Source: Desulfosporosinus sp. I2
GTDB taxonomy: Bacteria > Bacillota > Desulfitobacteriia > Desulfitobacteriales > Desulfitobacteriaceae
DNA: 64,000 bases
Direction of reading: 5' to 3'
NCBI RefSeq assembly: GCF_000960765.1
Contig: NZ_JYNH01000005.1
Location: 34,150 to 98,149, forward strand
Shown: in pieces, positions 8,724-17,046 of the stretch
Position numbering within the stretch: position 1 is the stretch's first letter
Layout of the letters: every line of letters starts with the position of its first letter
Translations under genes and position numbers: made by a program
The notes under the pieces: generated by a model
Told to the model about the DNA's origin: nothing
What the model saw: the letters and a program-made list of their open reading frames with translations, nothing else
Databases searched by the model: none

Positions 8724-10139
8724 TTAAAAATAGGAAGCAATCCCAAATAAAATGACGCTAATGCCTGCAGCGATCAGTGACGGCTTCAACTTGAAATGGG
8801 CATATCCCATCAAGGGAACCTCAAGAATTGAACACAATGCTACAGAATTATCACTTAAAGGGGAAGCAAAAGCCCCAAACGTACCGCCGGCAAAGATAGC
8901 CCCAATAACCAGAACAATATTGGACCCAGCCTGATAGGCAAGTGTAACCCCAAGGGGCATTAACAACCCCCAAGTCCCCCAGGATGATCCAATAAAGTAA
9001 GAAAGGACGCATCCTAATAAAAAAACTACAGGGGCTATCAAAGCGGGCGGAATCCAGCCATTCAAATGGGTTGCAATATAACTGGAAAAACCCAAATCCT
9101 CAGACACTGCTGACAAAGCCCAAACCAAGGTCAACATGAGGATAACGGGAACTAATTCGTTACCCCCGTTTACGAAATGAGTCACTAATTTGGCGATGCT
9201 GTAGCGCTGGATGAGATAAAAAAAGATGGATACGATCAATGTAATAAACAACGCCTCGAGCATGACACTCAGTGGATCTGCTTTCACAAACGCGTCAATA
9301 AACCCACTCGCCTGCGTGTGCCCATCCCACCAACTCAAAAAAAGAGTCATCGACAGTACAATACTAAGGGGCAATAAGAGGTTCCAAGGCTTACTAGGGG
9401 TATCCTTTTCATAAGCCTGCAGACATTTTTTAAGCTCTTCTTCTTCTTTCTGAGCATCAGGGTCTTTCTCATCATGCCCCTCTGAAACGTTGTCTAAGTC
9501 TTTGAAGAAACTATAGTAAACTCCCATAGCAATAATGACAAGAGAAAAGAAATTAAAGGGGATACTCCTAATATAAATAGTGTAAGGTCGATCATTGATA
9601 CCAACATTCTGCAGGGCTGTCCCGATCAAGGACACCATATAACCGACGAAGGCTGTCGCAATAGGTACGAGCACAACGACAGGATTTGAGGTAACATCAA
9701 TGGCAAACCCTATCTTCTGAGATGAAATAGGTAATCTCTTTTTTAAAATCTTCATAATGGGTGCAATAGTTACAATCCTAAAGTTAGGATTATTAAAGGT
9801 TCCTAATGTTGAAACCCAAATGAGCAACATAGCAGCTCGTTTGGTTTTTACTCTACGCCCCACAAGGTCAACAAAGCCTTTAATTCCCCCCGTCATCTTC
9901 GTTAAGCTAATAAGTCCTGCAAACACATAGAGGAACGTGATCATACGGATATTGTTGGGTTTAGCTAGGTTGACCGTAATATAGGAGATCAATGTTTTAA
10001 TTCCGCCAAAAAGATCCGGCTGTATAAGGTAACACCCTAAGATTAAACCCGCAAATAATCCCGGTTGAACTTGTTTGGATAGTATTGCAATAGGAATAAC
10101 CACGAGAAAGGGTAAGAGAGAAACCCAAGAACTGTCCAT
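8724..10139 (-). CDS. nhaC: NhaC family Na+/H+ antiporter
   Basis: The 471-residue protein has about 11-12 hydrophobic segments and reads as an NhaC-family carrier: PFLVVIPIAIL at the start, then TFNNPNFRIVTIAPIMK, TSNPVVVLVPIATAF and the C-terminal GSSWGTWGLLMPLGV and FGAFASPLSDNS. A hydrophilic, Glu/Asp-rich loop lies near residues 215-240. It would exchange sodium for protons across the cytoplasmic membrane. Some relatives exchange amino acids or organic acids, so the substrate is not certain. GGAGGG precedes the ATG. DUF3786 lies about 100 bases upstream, and the two may be co-transcribed. Confidence 0.82.
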   Translation of the reverse strand: MDSSWVSLLPFLVVIPIAILSKQVQPGLFAGLILGCYLIQPDLFGGIKTLISYITVNLAKPNNIRMITFLYVFAGLISLTKMTGGIKGFVDLVGRRVKTKRAAMLLIWVSTLGTFNNPNFRIVTIAPIMKILKKRLPISSQKIGFAIDVTSNPVVVLVPIATAFVGYMVSLIGTALQNVGINDRPYTIYIRSIPFNFFSLVIIAMGVYYSFFKDLDNVSEGHDEKDPDAQKEEEELKKCLQAYEKDTPSKPWNLLLPLSIVLSMTLFLSWWDGHTQASGFIDAFVKADPLSVMLEALFITLIVSIFFYLIQRYSIAKLVTHFVNGGNELVPVILMLTLVWALSAVSEDLGFSSYIATHLNGWIPPALIAPVVFLLGCVLSYFIGSSWGTWGLLMPLGVTLAYQAGSNIVLVIGAIFAGGTFGAFASPLSDNSVALCSILEVPLMGYAHFKLKPSLIAAGISVILFGIASYF

Positions 10140-10238
10140 ATAGACCCTCCATCAGACTTAGCTTGCCCTGAAAGGTCAGAATAATGCGTTCAAAAATGAT
10201 CATACCCAAACAGGCAGAGACTATCCTAGCTTTGGGTA

Positions 10239-10856
10239 CTATGTAGTTGCCCCCCGCATTAATTTTCTCGCCAAATACATACCCAGGCCAATAACGCTCT
10301 CAATGTGCAACAGGTTTTCAATGGAGGGCTCGAATAGAATGGTGGCATTGGCTCGAACATCTTCATCTCCTTCCCAAACAATCACACACAAGGGGATTTC
10401 AGGAAAGGCCTGGAAAATGGCGGACGCATCACCAAAAGATGCAGGTTGCCCCCCCAAGGTAGCTGCACATGTTAATAGTTGTTTAGATTGCAGTCCAAAC
10501 GTCTTGATGAGACCAATAATCGAATTTTTATGAAACGCTGGATAGAACAACATGCCACCGTTCGGTATTTCTTTAAGGCTAACCCATTTTTTAACAGTTT
10601 TCCGAGGTGGTCTTGCATAGGCCAAGTAATTAAGTATTATGATCGATGCCATAATTTCTGGTACGTGTCCGTCAACTTTCCTGCAGATTGTTTCGGTATT
10701 ACAATCCAGAATATACTCGGAATTAAAGAACGTAACGACAAATTGACGGGTATCACTATAATAAGTAACCGCCAGCTGTGTTGCGATTTCTTCAGGCACC
10801 TTCTTCTTTAAATCCTGCCAGTATTTATCATAAGCAACTCGATAATTAGTTTCCAT
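10239..10856 (-). CDS. DUF3786 family protein
   Basis: The 205-residue protein fits DUF3786, a family found mainly in anaerobes and often near metal, corrinoid or one-carbon metabolism genes; its function is not known to me. Visible traits are an N-terminal AYDKYWQDLKKKVPEEIA, a central LNYLAYARPP and the late PEIPLCVIVWEGDEDV typical of the family. There is no signal peptide. ATG 10856 follows GGAGGTG with 7-base spacing and is chosen over an upstream in-frame start at 10877. The candidate non-coding RNA ends about 95 bases upstream. Confidence 0.8.
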   Translation of the reverse strand: METNYRVAYDKYWQDLKKKVPEEIATQLAVTYYSDTRQFVVTFFNSEYILDCNTETICRKVDGHVPEIMASIIILNYLAYARPPRKTVKKWVSLKEIPNGGMLFYPAFHKNSIIGLIKTFGLQSKQLLTCAATLGGQPASFGDASAIFQAFPEIPLCVIVWEGDEDVRANATILFEPSIENLLHIESVIGLGMYLARKLMRGATT

Positions 10857-10950
10857 TTTCAGACACCTCCACCTCAATCTAGCCTGTGAGTAGCTTTTTC
10901 AGCCTCACATCGACCTCTGAAAGCGAATACCACCCACCTCATTTCTACGA

Positions 10951-10985
10951 ATAAAAAAGAAGGCTACTCGTCGAATAGCCTTTAC
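10951..10985 (-). terminator. Intrinsic terminator closing the candidate ncRNA
   Basis: On the minus strand AAGGCTA and TAGCCTT form a stem that can extend inward to about 12 base pairs. It is followed directly by TCTTTTTTATT. No protein gene lies within 800 bases upstream, so this terminator needs an RNA to end. Confidence 0.85.
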
Positions 10986-11534
10986 CTCTAAAATTAAATC
11001 CCGCAAAGTTCCTCCAGAATTAATGGATACACGGCTCTAGATTAATCTTCAACAAACTTACAAAACGTTATTAACCGGAGTATTGAGGTTCGTAACAACT
11101 ACACCTTACAACTACGAAAACTAAACCAGATAAATGATCTGCTCTAACCAACCAGTAAGGGAATCCACTTAACCTAACTAACGTGAACCAGTCAAAAACT
11201 ATAGTTTTAAAGGTAATGAAACTAATCTGGACAAATCCTCCACTATTTCTTCAATGACTTTAGGTCTAACTGGGATTTAATTCTGAAAAAAGTCACCACA
11301 GGGAAAACTTCGATTCGATCCTACACTCGAAAGTCATACCACTCTTCCTAGCTACAAATTCTGACTAACCATTTTGTCTAACAAAACGGACTGCTGATTA
11401 CTAACCACCAACTTTAACTAACCACTAACCACTAACCACTAACAGAGTTTCCGATGACCAAACTACTAATGACCAACTGACTTACTTCTAAATGAGAAGA
11501 GGAACTTTGCGGGAAAACTTTTTTTTTAAACTAC

Positions 11535-11557
11535 AAAAACCACCCTTCTAGGTGGCT
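11535..11557 (-). terminator. Internal hairpin with U tract, possible attenuator
   Basis: On the minus strand AGCCACC pairs with GGTGGTT across a 6-base loop, followed by TTTTT. It lies about 130-150 nt after the predicted transcription start, so it could end a short RNA or work as an attenuator ahead of the main domain. Confidence 0.5.
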
Positions 11558-11693
11558 CCAATTCTTCGAAAATTCAGCATCAAAACTTAACTAATTGCAA
11601 TGCTTAAACCTTCGATGAATCGAAACTTTACCTAGCACGCTACCAATAAGTTATTTGCAACCTGAATCTTTATAATTAAGTCTTTCTACCTTT

Positions 11694-11722
11694 ATTATAA
11701 CTTAATTTGGCTCTCTGTCAAG
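11694..11722 (-). promoter_or_regulatory. Perfect-consensus sigma-A promoter
   Basis: On the minus strand TTGACA (11722-11717) is followed by 17 bases and then TATAAT (11699-11694). Both hexamers are exact matches to the housekeeping consensus and the spacing is optimal. Such strong promoters usually drive abundant stable RNAs. The first protein gene downstream starts over 800 bases away. Confidence 0.85.
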
Positions 11723-11803
11723 TGCCTCCCATAAGAAAACACAGAAAAATCCTCAACAAAGAGCCGTCGCATGACTCTGTAAAATACTAGGTTTACGAAA
11801 TAC

Positions 11804-11823
11804 CCCCACTTATTTCAGTGGGG
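11804..11823 (-). terminator. Hairpin downstream of the M42 peptidase gene
   Basis: CCCCACT and AGTGGGG form a 7-base stem with a 6-base loop about 30 bases beyond the M42 stop codon. On the minus strand it is followed by GTATTTCG, so the uridine tract is weak. The flanks AAATA/TATTT extend the symmetry, so it could work in both directions. Confidence 0.55.
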
Positions 11824-11851
11824 ATATTTAAACTTGGATAAACGGTCCCCT

Positions 11852-12845
11852 CTATAATTCAGTTGCTCGTTCTAACAATGCCACAAGTAAATTTATAGCT
11901 GATTCAACATCACGTTTGTCAAGCATTTCTGCAGGACTGTGAACATATCGCGTGGGAATCGAAAGAACTCCTGAAGGCACCCCGCCCCTAGACAGATGAA
12001 TCGCGCCTGAATCCGTTCCTCCATACTCCAAAACCTCCCACTGGAAAGGAATGTTATTTTCCGTGGCAACCATGGCCATCCAACGTTTAACCTGAGGCGA
12101 TGTAATCATGGAGTGGTCAAGCACCTTAATCCCAACGCCTAGCCCTAGTTCTATAGACATAGGATGTGCTTTGGGGGTATCCCCGGTCGCTGTGACATCC
12201 ACAGCAATTGCCAAGTCAGGTTCGAGAGCATAGGCTGCCGTTTTAGCACCGCGAGTCCCAATTTCTTCTTGTACTGTAAAGACAAACGCTAATTCATGGG
12301 TGGACTTGGTCCGTTTAAGTGCTTCCATCGCTATAAAACATCCAATGCGGTCATCGAGGGCCTTGGAAATAATTCTTGATCCAGATTCTACGAAATCCCC
12401 CACAAAAACCGCCGTTTCCCCGATGCGGACAACCTGTTCAGCCTCTTCCCGAGAGGATACCCCAATATCGAGATAGAGTTTATCCAGCTTAAAATCACTG
12501 GGTTTCTTAATTTTTCAACCCCGATCGTTCCGACCTTCCCACTGCTAAACTTGACTCTTTGTCCACAAGGTTGGGGATACGCACTCCTCCGAGAGGGGTA
12601 AAACGCAAGAACCCGTCTTTATCAATATGGGTAATCATCAACCCGATTTCGTCCATATGCACAGCAACCATAATTCTCTTACCCGTTCCATGACGCCGGA
12701 CCATGAGATTGCCTAAAGTGTCTGACTTTAGTTCGTCACAGTAAGAGCGCAGTTGGGTGGAGATGAATTCCGCGACCCTTTCTTCGGAACCGGACGGACC
12801 AAATATCTGGGTTAACTGTCCAAGCATTGCATAATCCAAATCCAT
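11852..12845 (-). pseudogene. M42 family glutamyl aminopeptidase gene with two one-base frameshifts
   Basis: The 5' part (ATG 12845, behind GGAGGAAAA) reads FGPSGSEERVAEFI and VHMDEIGLMI, the start of an M42 peptidase with its first metal histidine. The 3' part (to 11852) carries KALDDRIGCF, VQEEIGTRGA and a C-terminal RYVHSPAEM. The two join if one A is restored in GGAAGG near 12534-12538 and another in the A run at 12511-12515. Intact, the protein of about 330 residues would be a cytosolic metallo-aminopeptidase (TET type). Both lesions are homopolymer contractions, so sequencing error is as likely as true decay. Confidence 0.85.
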
Positions 12846-13006
12846 TACACATTTTCCTCCTCGTCGATCGAGCTAACCACAAGCATACGCGGGAGATCCT
12901 TTAATAGTTCATCAACAAGGTTAAGACAAGCTGCATAATCCTTTTCTGAAATAACCGAGGCAAAGGAATGAAGGTAACGACAGGGTACAATAAAGAGTGG
13001 TCCAAT
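12845..13006 (-). pseudogene. 3' remnant of a second M42 peptidase gene
   Basis: About 53 codons are open on the minus strand from an in-frame stop at 13007-13009 to TAA at 12845-12847. They read PCRYLHSFASVIS and then NLVDELLKDLP, which is the C-terminal end of an M42 peptidase (compare RYVHSPAEM in its neighbour). No start codon or N-terminal domain is present, so the body of the gene has been deleted. Its stop overlaps the next M42 start as TAATG, showing that two M42 genes once formed a coupled pair. Confidence 0.75.
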
Positions 13007-13019
13007 CTAGCTGAACGAA

Positions 13020-13652
13020 TTACTTCGAGAGCTTTATGATACAGTTTCCCAACTCTTTATCTGCCAATTTACTCGAAAACAGATCTCCGTCAAATACAGG
13101 TCCTACTCCCGCAGGAGTACCCGTAAAAATGATATCCCCTTGACCCAGTCCAAGGTGCTTTGCGGTATATTCAATGACTGTCGGTAAGTCAAAAATCATA
13201 TTTTTTATATTACCCCGTTGAACCTCTTGTCCATTCTTGTCTAAAGAAAAGTCAAAATTCATCATAGCCTTAAGTCCTGGAAAAGGCTGCCAAGGGGTAA
13301 TTACGGCTGAGTTAATAAACCCTTTGGCAAGCACCCAGGGATAACCTTTGCCTTTTAACTCTGTCTGAACATCACGCAAAGTGAAATCAATACCGATTGC
13401 CATTTGGTCCACAAGGTCATCTACCTTAATCCCAAGCTCATATTCCCTCGCAATATGGAATACAAGTTCTACCTCATATTGGATTTGGCCCCGATCTCCT
13501 GGAAAGATTATCTCACGTCCATTAGCCTCAGCTAAAGCATGGGTTGGCTTAGTAAACAACAAAGGGGTTTGCGGAACCGCATTATTAAGTTCATGAGCAT
13601 GTTGAACATAATTGCGACCAACGCAAACTATGTTTTTTATAGAATCTGGCAT
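13020..13652 (-). CDS. Fumarylacetoacetate hydrolase family protein (acylpyruvase-like)
   Basis: The 210-residue length and the motifs fit the short FAH family (YcgM/FAHD1-like): VCVGRNYVQHAHEL near the start, LLFTKPTHAL, YEVELVFHI with metal-binding acidic residues, GIDFTLRDVQ, KGFINSAVITPW and the late IIFTGTPAGVGPV. Members cleave acylpyruvates or decarboxylate oxaloacetate; the substrate here is unknown. The start ATG follows a weak AGGTAGC. It is immediately upstream of the damaged M42 remnant. Confidence 0.87.
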   Translation of the reverse strand: MPDSIKNIVCVGRNYVQHAHELNNAVPQTPLLFTKPTHALAEANGREIIFPGDRGQIQYEVELVFHIAREYELGIKVDDLVDQMAIGIDFTLRDVQTELKGKGYPWVLAKGFINSAVITPWQPFPGLKAMMNFDFSLDKNGQEVQRGNIKNMIFDLPTVIEYTAKHLGLGQGDIIFTGTPAGVGPVFDGDLFSSKLADKELGNCIIKLSK

Positions 13653-13871
13653 GTGCTGCTACCTCCTTATGCTAACTGACTATTTGCTTGTTAGAACAAT
13701 TCAGGTGCTATAATAAACTGAAATATATCCCATAACACTCTTTAGGCAATATACCACATCAGGTGGCAGTGAACAAACCATAATCATAAATTATACAGTA
13801 TTATTTTCAAAGAGGAATTTAGGTTCCAAGTGCTTCTTGAAGATTGCTTCTTTAATATAGTTTTTTTCTTT

Positions 13872-14774
13872 TTAGATCAGGGATGTACTGAAATATCGTT
13901 CAACTCTGTCAGGCAAAACGGTGACAATGTTTTTATCCGCACCATAGTAATGAGCCATTTTAATAGAAGCCCAAACATTTGCACCTGATGAAGTCCCTGC
14001 TAGAATACCTTGAGCTCTAGCCAGAACCCTAGCTGTATTAATTGCATCATCATCAGTAACTTCAACGACTTCGTCAATGAGATTTACATTGAGCACTTTG
14101 GGAATGAAACCGTCACCGATCCCTTGAATCTTATGTAATCCCGGCTCGTGCCCCAGAAGTGCAGAAACATTCTTAGGTTCTACTGCAATTATCTTAGCCC
14201 TTGGATTTCTTTCTTTAATAAATCCGCCAACCCCTGCCAGCGTTCCTCCGCTACCCAACCCAGAAACGAAAACATCAACTTTGCCCTCCATTTGATCCCA
14301 GATCTCTGAAGCGGTAGATAGATAATGAATTTGAGGATTATCAGGATTTTCAAACTGCTGGGGAACAAAAATACTAGAATCCTTTGACTTTTGTCTCTCA
14401 ACTTCCGACACTGATCCACCAATGCTTTCTTCGGCTTTAGTCAAAACAAGCTCCGCACCCAAAGCCAAAACAATCTTTTTTCGTTCCTCACTCATATTTT
14501 CCGGCATAACAATGACTACCCTATATCCTTTTTGGACTCCGACCAAAGCAATGCCAATCCCCGTATTACCCGAAGTAGGTTCCATAATTGTCATACCGGA
14601 TTTTAATACTCCTCTAATTTCTGCCTGTTCAATCATATGTTTCGCCACTCTGTCTTTGATACTTCCGCCAGGATTCAAATATTCTGCCTTCGCAAAAATA
14701 TTCAATCCAGTATGTTTTTTTAGACTAACCACGGGTGTATTTCCAATGATATCCAGAATAGTTTCAATGATCAT
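13872..14774 (-). CDS. cysK: Cysteine synthase (O-acetylserine sulfhydrylase)
   Basis: The 300-residue protein matches CysK. It has IIGNTPVV at the start, the PLP lysine in PGGSIKDRVA, the substrate loop PTSGNTGIG, and GSGGTLAGVG for phosphate binding. It makes cysteine from O-acetylserine and sulfide in the cytoplasm. The C-terminus reads LPDRVERYFST where PDTGERY is usual, a mild difference. ATG 14774 follows GGAAGGAG at 8 bases and is preferred to TTG 14792. A possible promoter upstream is TTGAAT, 17 bases, TAAGAT. Confidence 0.92.
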   Translation of the reverse strand: MIIETILDIIGNTPVVSLKKHTGLNIFAKAEYLNPGGSIKDRVAKHMIEQAEIRGVLKSGMTIMEPTSGNTGIGIALVGVQKGYRVVIVMPENMSEERKKIVLALGAELVLTKAEESIGGSVSEVERQKSKDSSIFVPQQFENPDNPQIHYLSTASEIWDQMEGKVDVFVSGLGSGGTLAGVGGFIKERNPRAKIIAVEPKNVSALLGHEPGLHKIQGIGDGFIPKVLNVNLIDEVVEVTDDDAINTARVLARAQGILAGTSSGANVWASIKMAHYYGADKNIVTVLPDRVERYFSTSLI

Positions 14775-15134
14775 CTTATCGACTCCTTCCAATCGTTAAT
14801 TTGAATTTATCTTATAATTTCCCATCTATATATTCAACTACCTTGTCCAATACTCGTGGCTGCATATATCGAAACAAGACTGGAAGTCTCATGCTTCCAG
14901 CCTTGTTTTTGGAGTGATGAATCATGATTCAATTTCTTTCTTGAGGAACAAATTCATGGGTCTCGAACCAAGCTTATATATCCCGCTTAGAGAATTTCCA
15001 CGCAGCTAATGTGAGAAATGTTATCGCATAGAGTGAATGATTCTAATTTAAGTATTTATATGAATTGGAAGGGATTCTATATTATTTGTCGAATTAATTA
15101 TTGTGAAGAAAATTGAATGAAAGGAGAATTGGGA
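14775..15134. other. Divergent intergenic region between cysK and the oxidase operon
   Basis: No gene is visible in these 360 bases. They contain the cysK leader and possible promoter, a hairpin at 14875-14905 (CAAGACTGGAAG/CTTCCAGCCTTG, one mismatch) followed by TTTTT on the plus strand although no plus-strand gene precedes it, and the AT-rich leader of the oxidase operon. I could not identify an FNR-type site with confidence. Confidence 0.4.
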
Positions 15135-16547
15135 ATGACTGAAGAAAATCGTCGAGTAGTCCGTTTGGCTTTTTCAAGTGCAGTAGTCTGGTTGATTTTC
15201 GGAGTGATTATTGGGGCGTGGGAGTCGATAATTTATGCTCATCCAGAGATTATGTACTCCTTGCCCGTGTGGCTAAGACCCTTTGTAGAATTTGGTAAGC
15301 TTAGACAGATTCATGTGAATACATTGGCTTTTGCCTGGCTTTCAATTGGGTTTATAGGAACTTTACTGGCCATTGTCCCAAAGCTGACCGGCGTAGCGTT
15401 AGCTAAACCTCGTTTAGCGATTACAGCAATTTGGTCATGGAATCTGGCAATCCTGATTGGGGTTATTGCCTTGGATATGGGAAAATCACGCGCTCGTGAG
15501 TATGCATCTCTGATCTGGCCCAGTGACGCCCTTATGATTTTGTCGTTTATTCTTTTAAACATTGTTGTATGGAAGACGTTAATCCTACGCAGAGAAAAGA
15601 GACTTAATGTCGCTTTATGGTATCTTGCCGGTTCAATTGTTTGGATGCCACTTATCATTATTTTAGGAAAAGGCCTGTGGTTAGATTTCTTCTCCAACCC
15701 TTTCTTTGGTGTTTTTGATAATGTGGCAAATTGGTTTTTAGGACATAATATTTTGGGACTTTGGTTTACGACTCTAGGAATTGGGGCCTCCTATTTTATT
15801 ATCCCACAAATGACTAAAAATCCGATCTATAATCACAAATTATCAATCATTGGATTTTGGACGTTGGTGCTGTGCTATCCTGCAGTTGGGGCACATCATA
15901 CTCTGGCCGGACCAGTTCCCACCTGGCTCATGACTGAAGCGACGGTTTTCAGTATACTTATGGTCATCCCTGTGACATCCGCTCTTTGGAATATCCACAA
16001 AACGATTGGTTCTAAATGGGATCTATTTTTCAAGGAACCAGCCTTTGCGTTTATAACGACTGGGTTGTTTTTTTACTTTGTGGTCAGTTTACAAGGATCT
16101 TTTCAGGCCTTGCGCTTTGTCTCTGAGTATCTGCATTTTAGCCAATGGGTTCCGGCTCATGCCATGCTGGCCTTAGGTGGAGGATTTACCTTTATTCTTA
16201 TTGGGGCAATTTACTTTTTTGCTCCCGAAATTTTTGGCGGAGAGTGGTATAGCCGACGACTTCAGAGCTGGCACTTTGGTCTATCCCTCTTTGGGATCTT
16301 AGGGATTTTCTCAGGTCTTACGATTGCCGGTCTAATCCAAGGAGCTAACTGGCAAAATACCAATGCCGGGATGCACTGGATTGATGCAACGGTTCGAGCT
16401 GTTCATCCCCATATGGTCGTTCTAGCGATTAGTGGGATAGCCTTTGGCATTGCACAAGTGATTTTTGCGGTAAATTACCTTATGAGCCTGAGGATGAATG
16501 CAAGTTCTCCTGTGAATCTCCGAAAGGCGGCTGGTTTGAATGTTTAA
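15135..16547 (+). CDS. ccoN: cbb3-like heme-copper oxidase subunit I
   Basis: This 470-residue protein has about 12 membrane helices and reads like CcoN, the catalytic subunit of C-type oxidases, which reduces O2 at a heme b3-CuB site. Visible ligands are His60 (heme b), His204 and His254/255 (CuB) and His342 (heme b3). The active-site Tyr in CYPAVGAHH is present, arguing for oxidase rather than nitric oxide reductase. The second heme b ligand is unusual: the HVH motif reads HAM, with Met344 replacing His. ATG 15135 follows AAGGAG. Its end overlaps the next gene (ATGTTTAA), and the three genes form an operon with no CcoQ. Confidence 0.85.
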   Translation: MTEENRRVVRLAFSSAVVWLIFGVIIGAWESIIYAHPEIMYSLPVWLRPFVEFGKLRQIHVNTLAFAWLSIGFIGTLLAIVPKLTGVALAKPRLAITAIWSWNLAILIGVIALDMGKSRAREYASLIWPSDALMILSFILLNIVVWKTLILRREKRLNVALWYLAGSIVWMPLIIILGKGLWLDFFSNPFFGVFDNVANWFLGHNILGLWFTTLGIGASYFIIPQMTKNPIYNHKLSIIGFWTLVLCYPAVGAHHTLAGPVPTWLMTEATVFSILMVIPVTSALWNIHKTIGSKWDLFFKEPAFAFITTGLFFYFVVSLQGSFQALRFVSEYLHFSQWVPAHAMLALGGGFTFILIGAIYFFAPEIFGGEWYSRRLQSWHFGLSLFGILGIFSGLTIAGLIQGANWQNTNAGMHWIDATVRAVHPHMVVLAISGIAFGIAQVIFAVNYLMSLRMNASSPVNLRKAAGLNV

Positions 16548-17031
16548 GTATGAAGAACATCTTGGCTATTTATTGTTAGGATTTCTGTTGTTTTTTTCCT
16601 TTGCTGTCGTGACAACCTATATCGTTCCTGAAATCAGTGCGCAGAATATTAAAGAAACAGCGGAAACGGTACACTATACTGATCAACAAAATGCGGGTCG
16701 ACAAATTTACATGCGTGAAGGGTGTGTGTGGTGTCACTCTCAGGTCGTGCGAACCGGTGAGGAAAATTTGGCCACATTCTTTCGCCGAGGAGAAATAGGA
16801 TCGGTAACTACACCTGCGTGGTATGCAGCACAAAATCCAGTGCTGATTGAACAACATCGACGAGGACCGGATCTAAGTCATGTATGGACGCGCTGGCCTT
16901 CAATAACTTGGCAAAAAATGCATTTTCAAAATCCCGAACAATTAAATCCAGGTACTTGGATGCCACCGTTTAGTTATTTAAGTGACAAGGATCAAGATGA
17001 TTTACTCGCCTACCTGCAAACATTGAGATAA
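16540..17031 (+). CDS. ccoO: cbb3-type oxidase subunit II, monoheme cytochrome c
   Basis: The 163-residue protein has one N-terminal membrane anchor (LGYLLLGFLLFFSFAVVTTY) and a periplasmic-side heme c motif, CVWCHSQ, after GRQIYMREG, as in FixO/CcoO. WMPPFSYLSD supplies the likely methionine ligand region. It passes electrons from donor cytochromes to subunit I. It is shorter than proteobacterial CcoO (about 200). The start overlaps the ccoN stop by 8 bases and has only a weak binding site, so translation is probably coupled. Confidence 0.87.
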   Translation: MFKYEEHLGYLLLGFLLFFSFAVVTTYIVPEISAQNIKETAETVHYTDQQNAGRQIYMREGCVWCHSQVVRTGEENLATFFRRGEIGSVTTPAWYAAQNPVLIEQHRRGPDLSHVWTRWPSITWQKMHFQNPEQLNPGTWMPPFSYLSDKDQDDLLAYLQTLR

Positions 17032-17046
17032 AAGGAGGGAATTACA

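Larger units (their letters stand above)
10951..11687 (-). ncRNA. Candidate large structured non-coding RNA, about 740 nt
   Basis: No convincing gene lies here on either strand, yet the minus strand is framed like a transcription unit. A perfect-consensus promoter at 11694-11722 predicts a start near 11687, and a strong terminator ends it near 10951. The 15-base sequence at 11499-11513 is an exact reverse complement of 11000-11014, so the RNA could close a domain of about 514 nt. Smaller hairpins lie inside, for example CCGTTTTGT/ACAAAATGG. The RNA is rich in G and U, with GGTTAGT-type repeats near 11420-11445. A second hairpin with a U tract at 11535-11557 may end a shorter form of about 150 nt. 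It does not match tmRNA, RNase P, SRP RNA or 6S RNA as I know them. Confidence 0.55.

Noticed and set aside
10303..10811. Two overlapping plus-strand frames opposite DUF3786
   Set aside because: They are antisense to a gene with a strong start signal and family match; no ribosome binding site was seen.
11535..11557. AGGGTGG sequence suggesting a T-box leader
   Set aside because: The conserved T-box antiterminator sequence and specifier arm are missing, and no aminoacyl-tRNA synthetase or amino acid gene follows.
10951..11687. Naming the RNA candidate as OLE, ROOL or another known large RNA
   Set aside because: The neighbours typical of OLE are absent, and I cannot confirm any class by reading alone; it is left unnamed.
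14873..14910. Terminator as evidence for a plus-strand RNA between cysK and the oxidase operon
   Set aside because: I found no promoter for such an RNA; the hairpin is recorded only within the intergenic description.
15135..16547. Nitric oxide reductase NorB as an alternative for the oxidase subunit
   Set aside because: The active-site tyrosine before the His pair and the CcoO/CcoP-like partners fit a C-type oxidase; NorB features were not seen.
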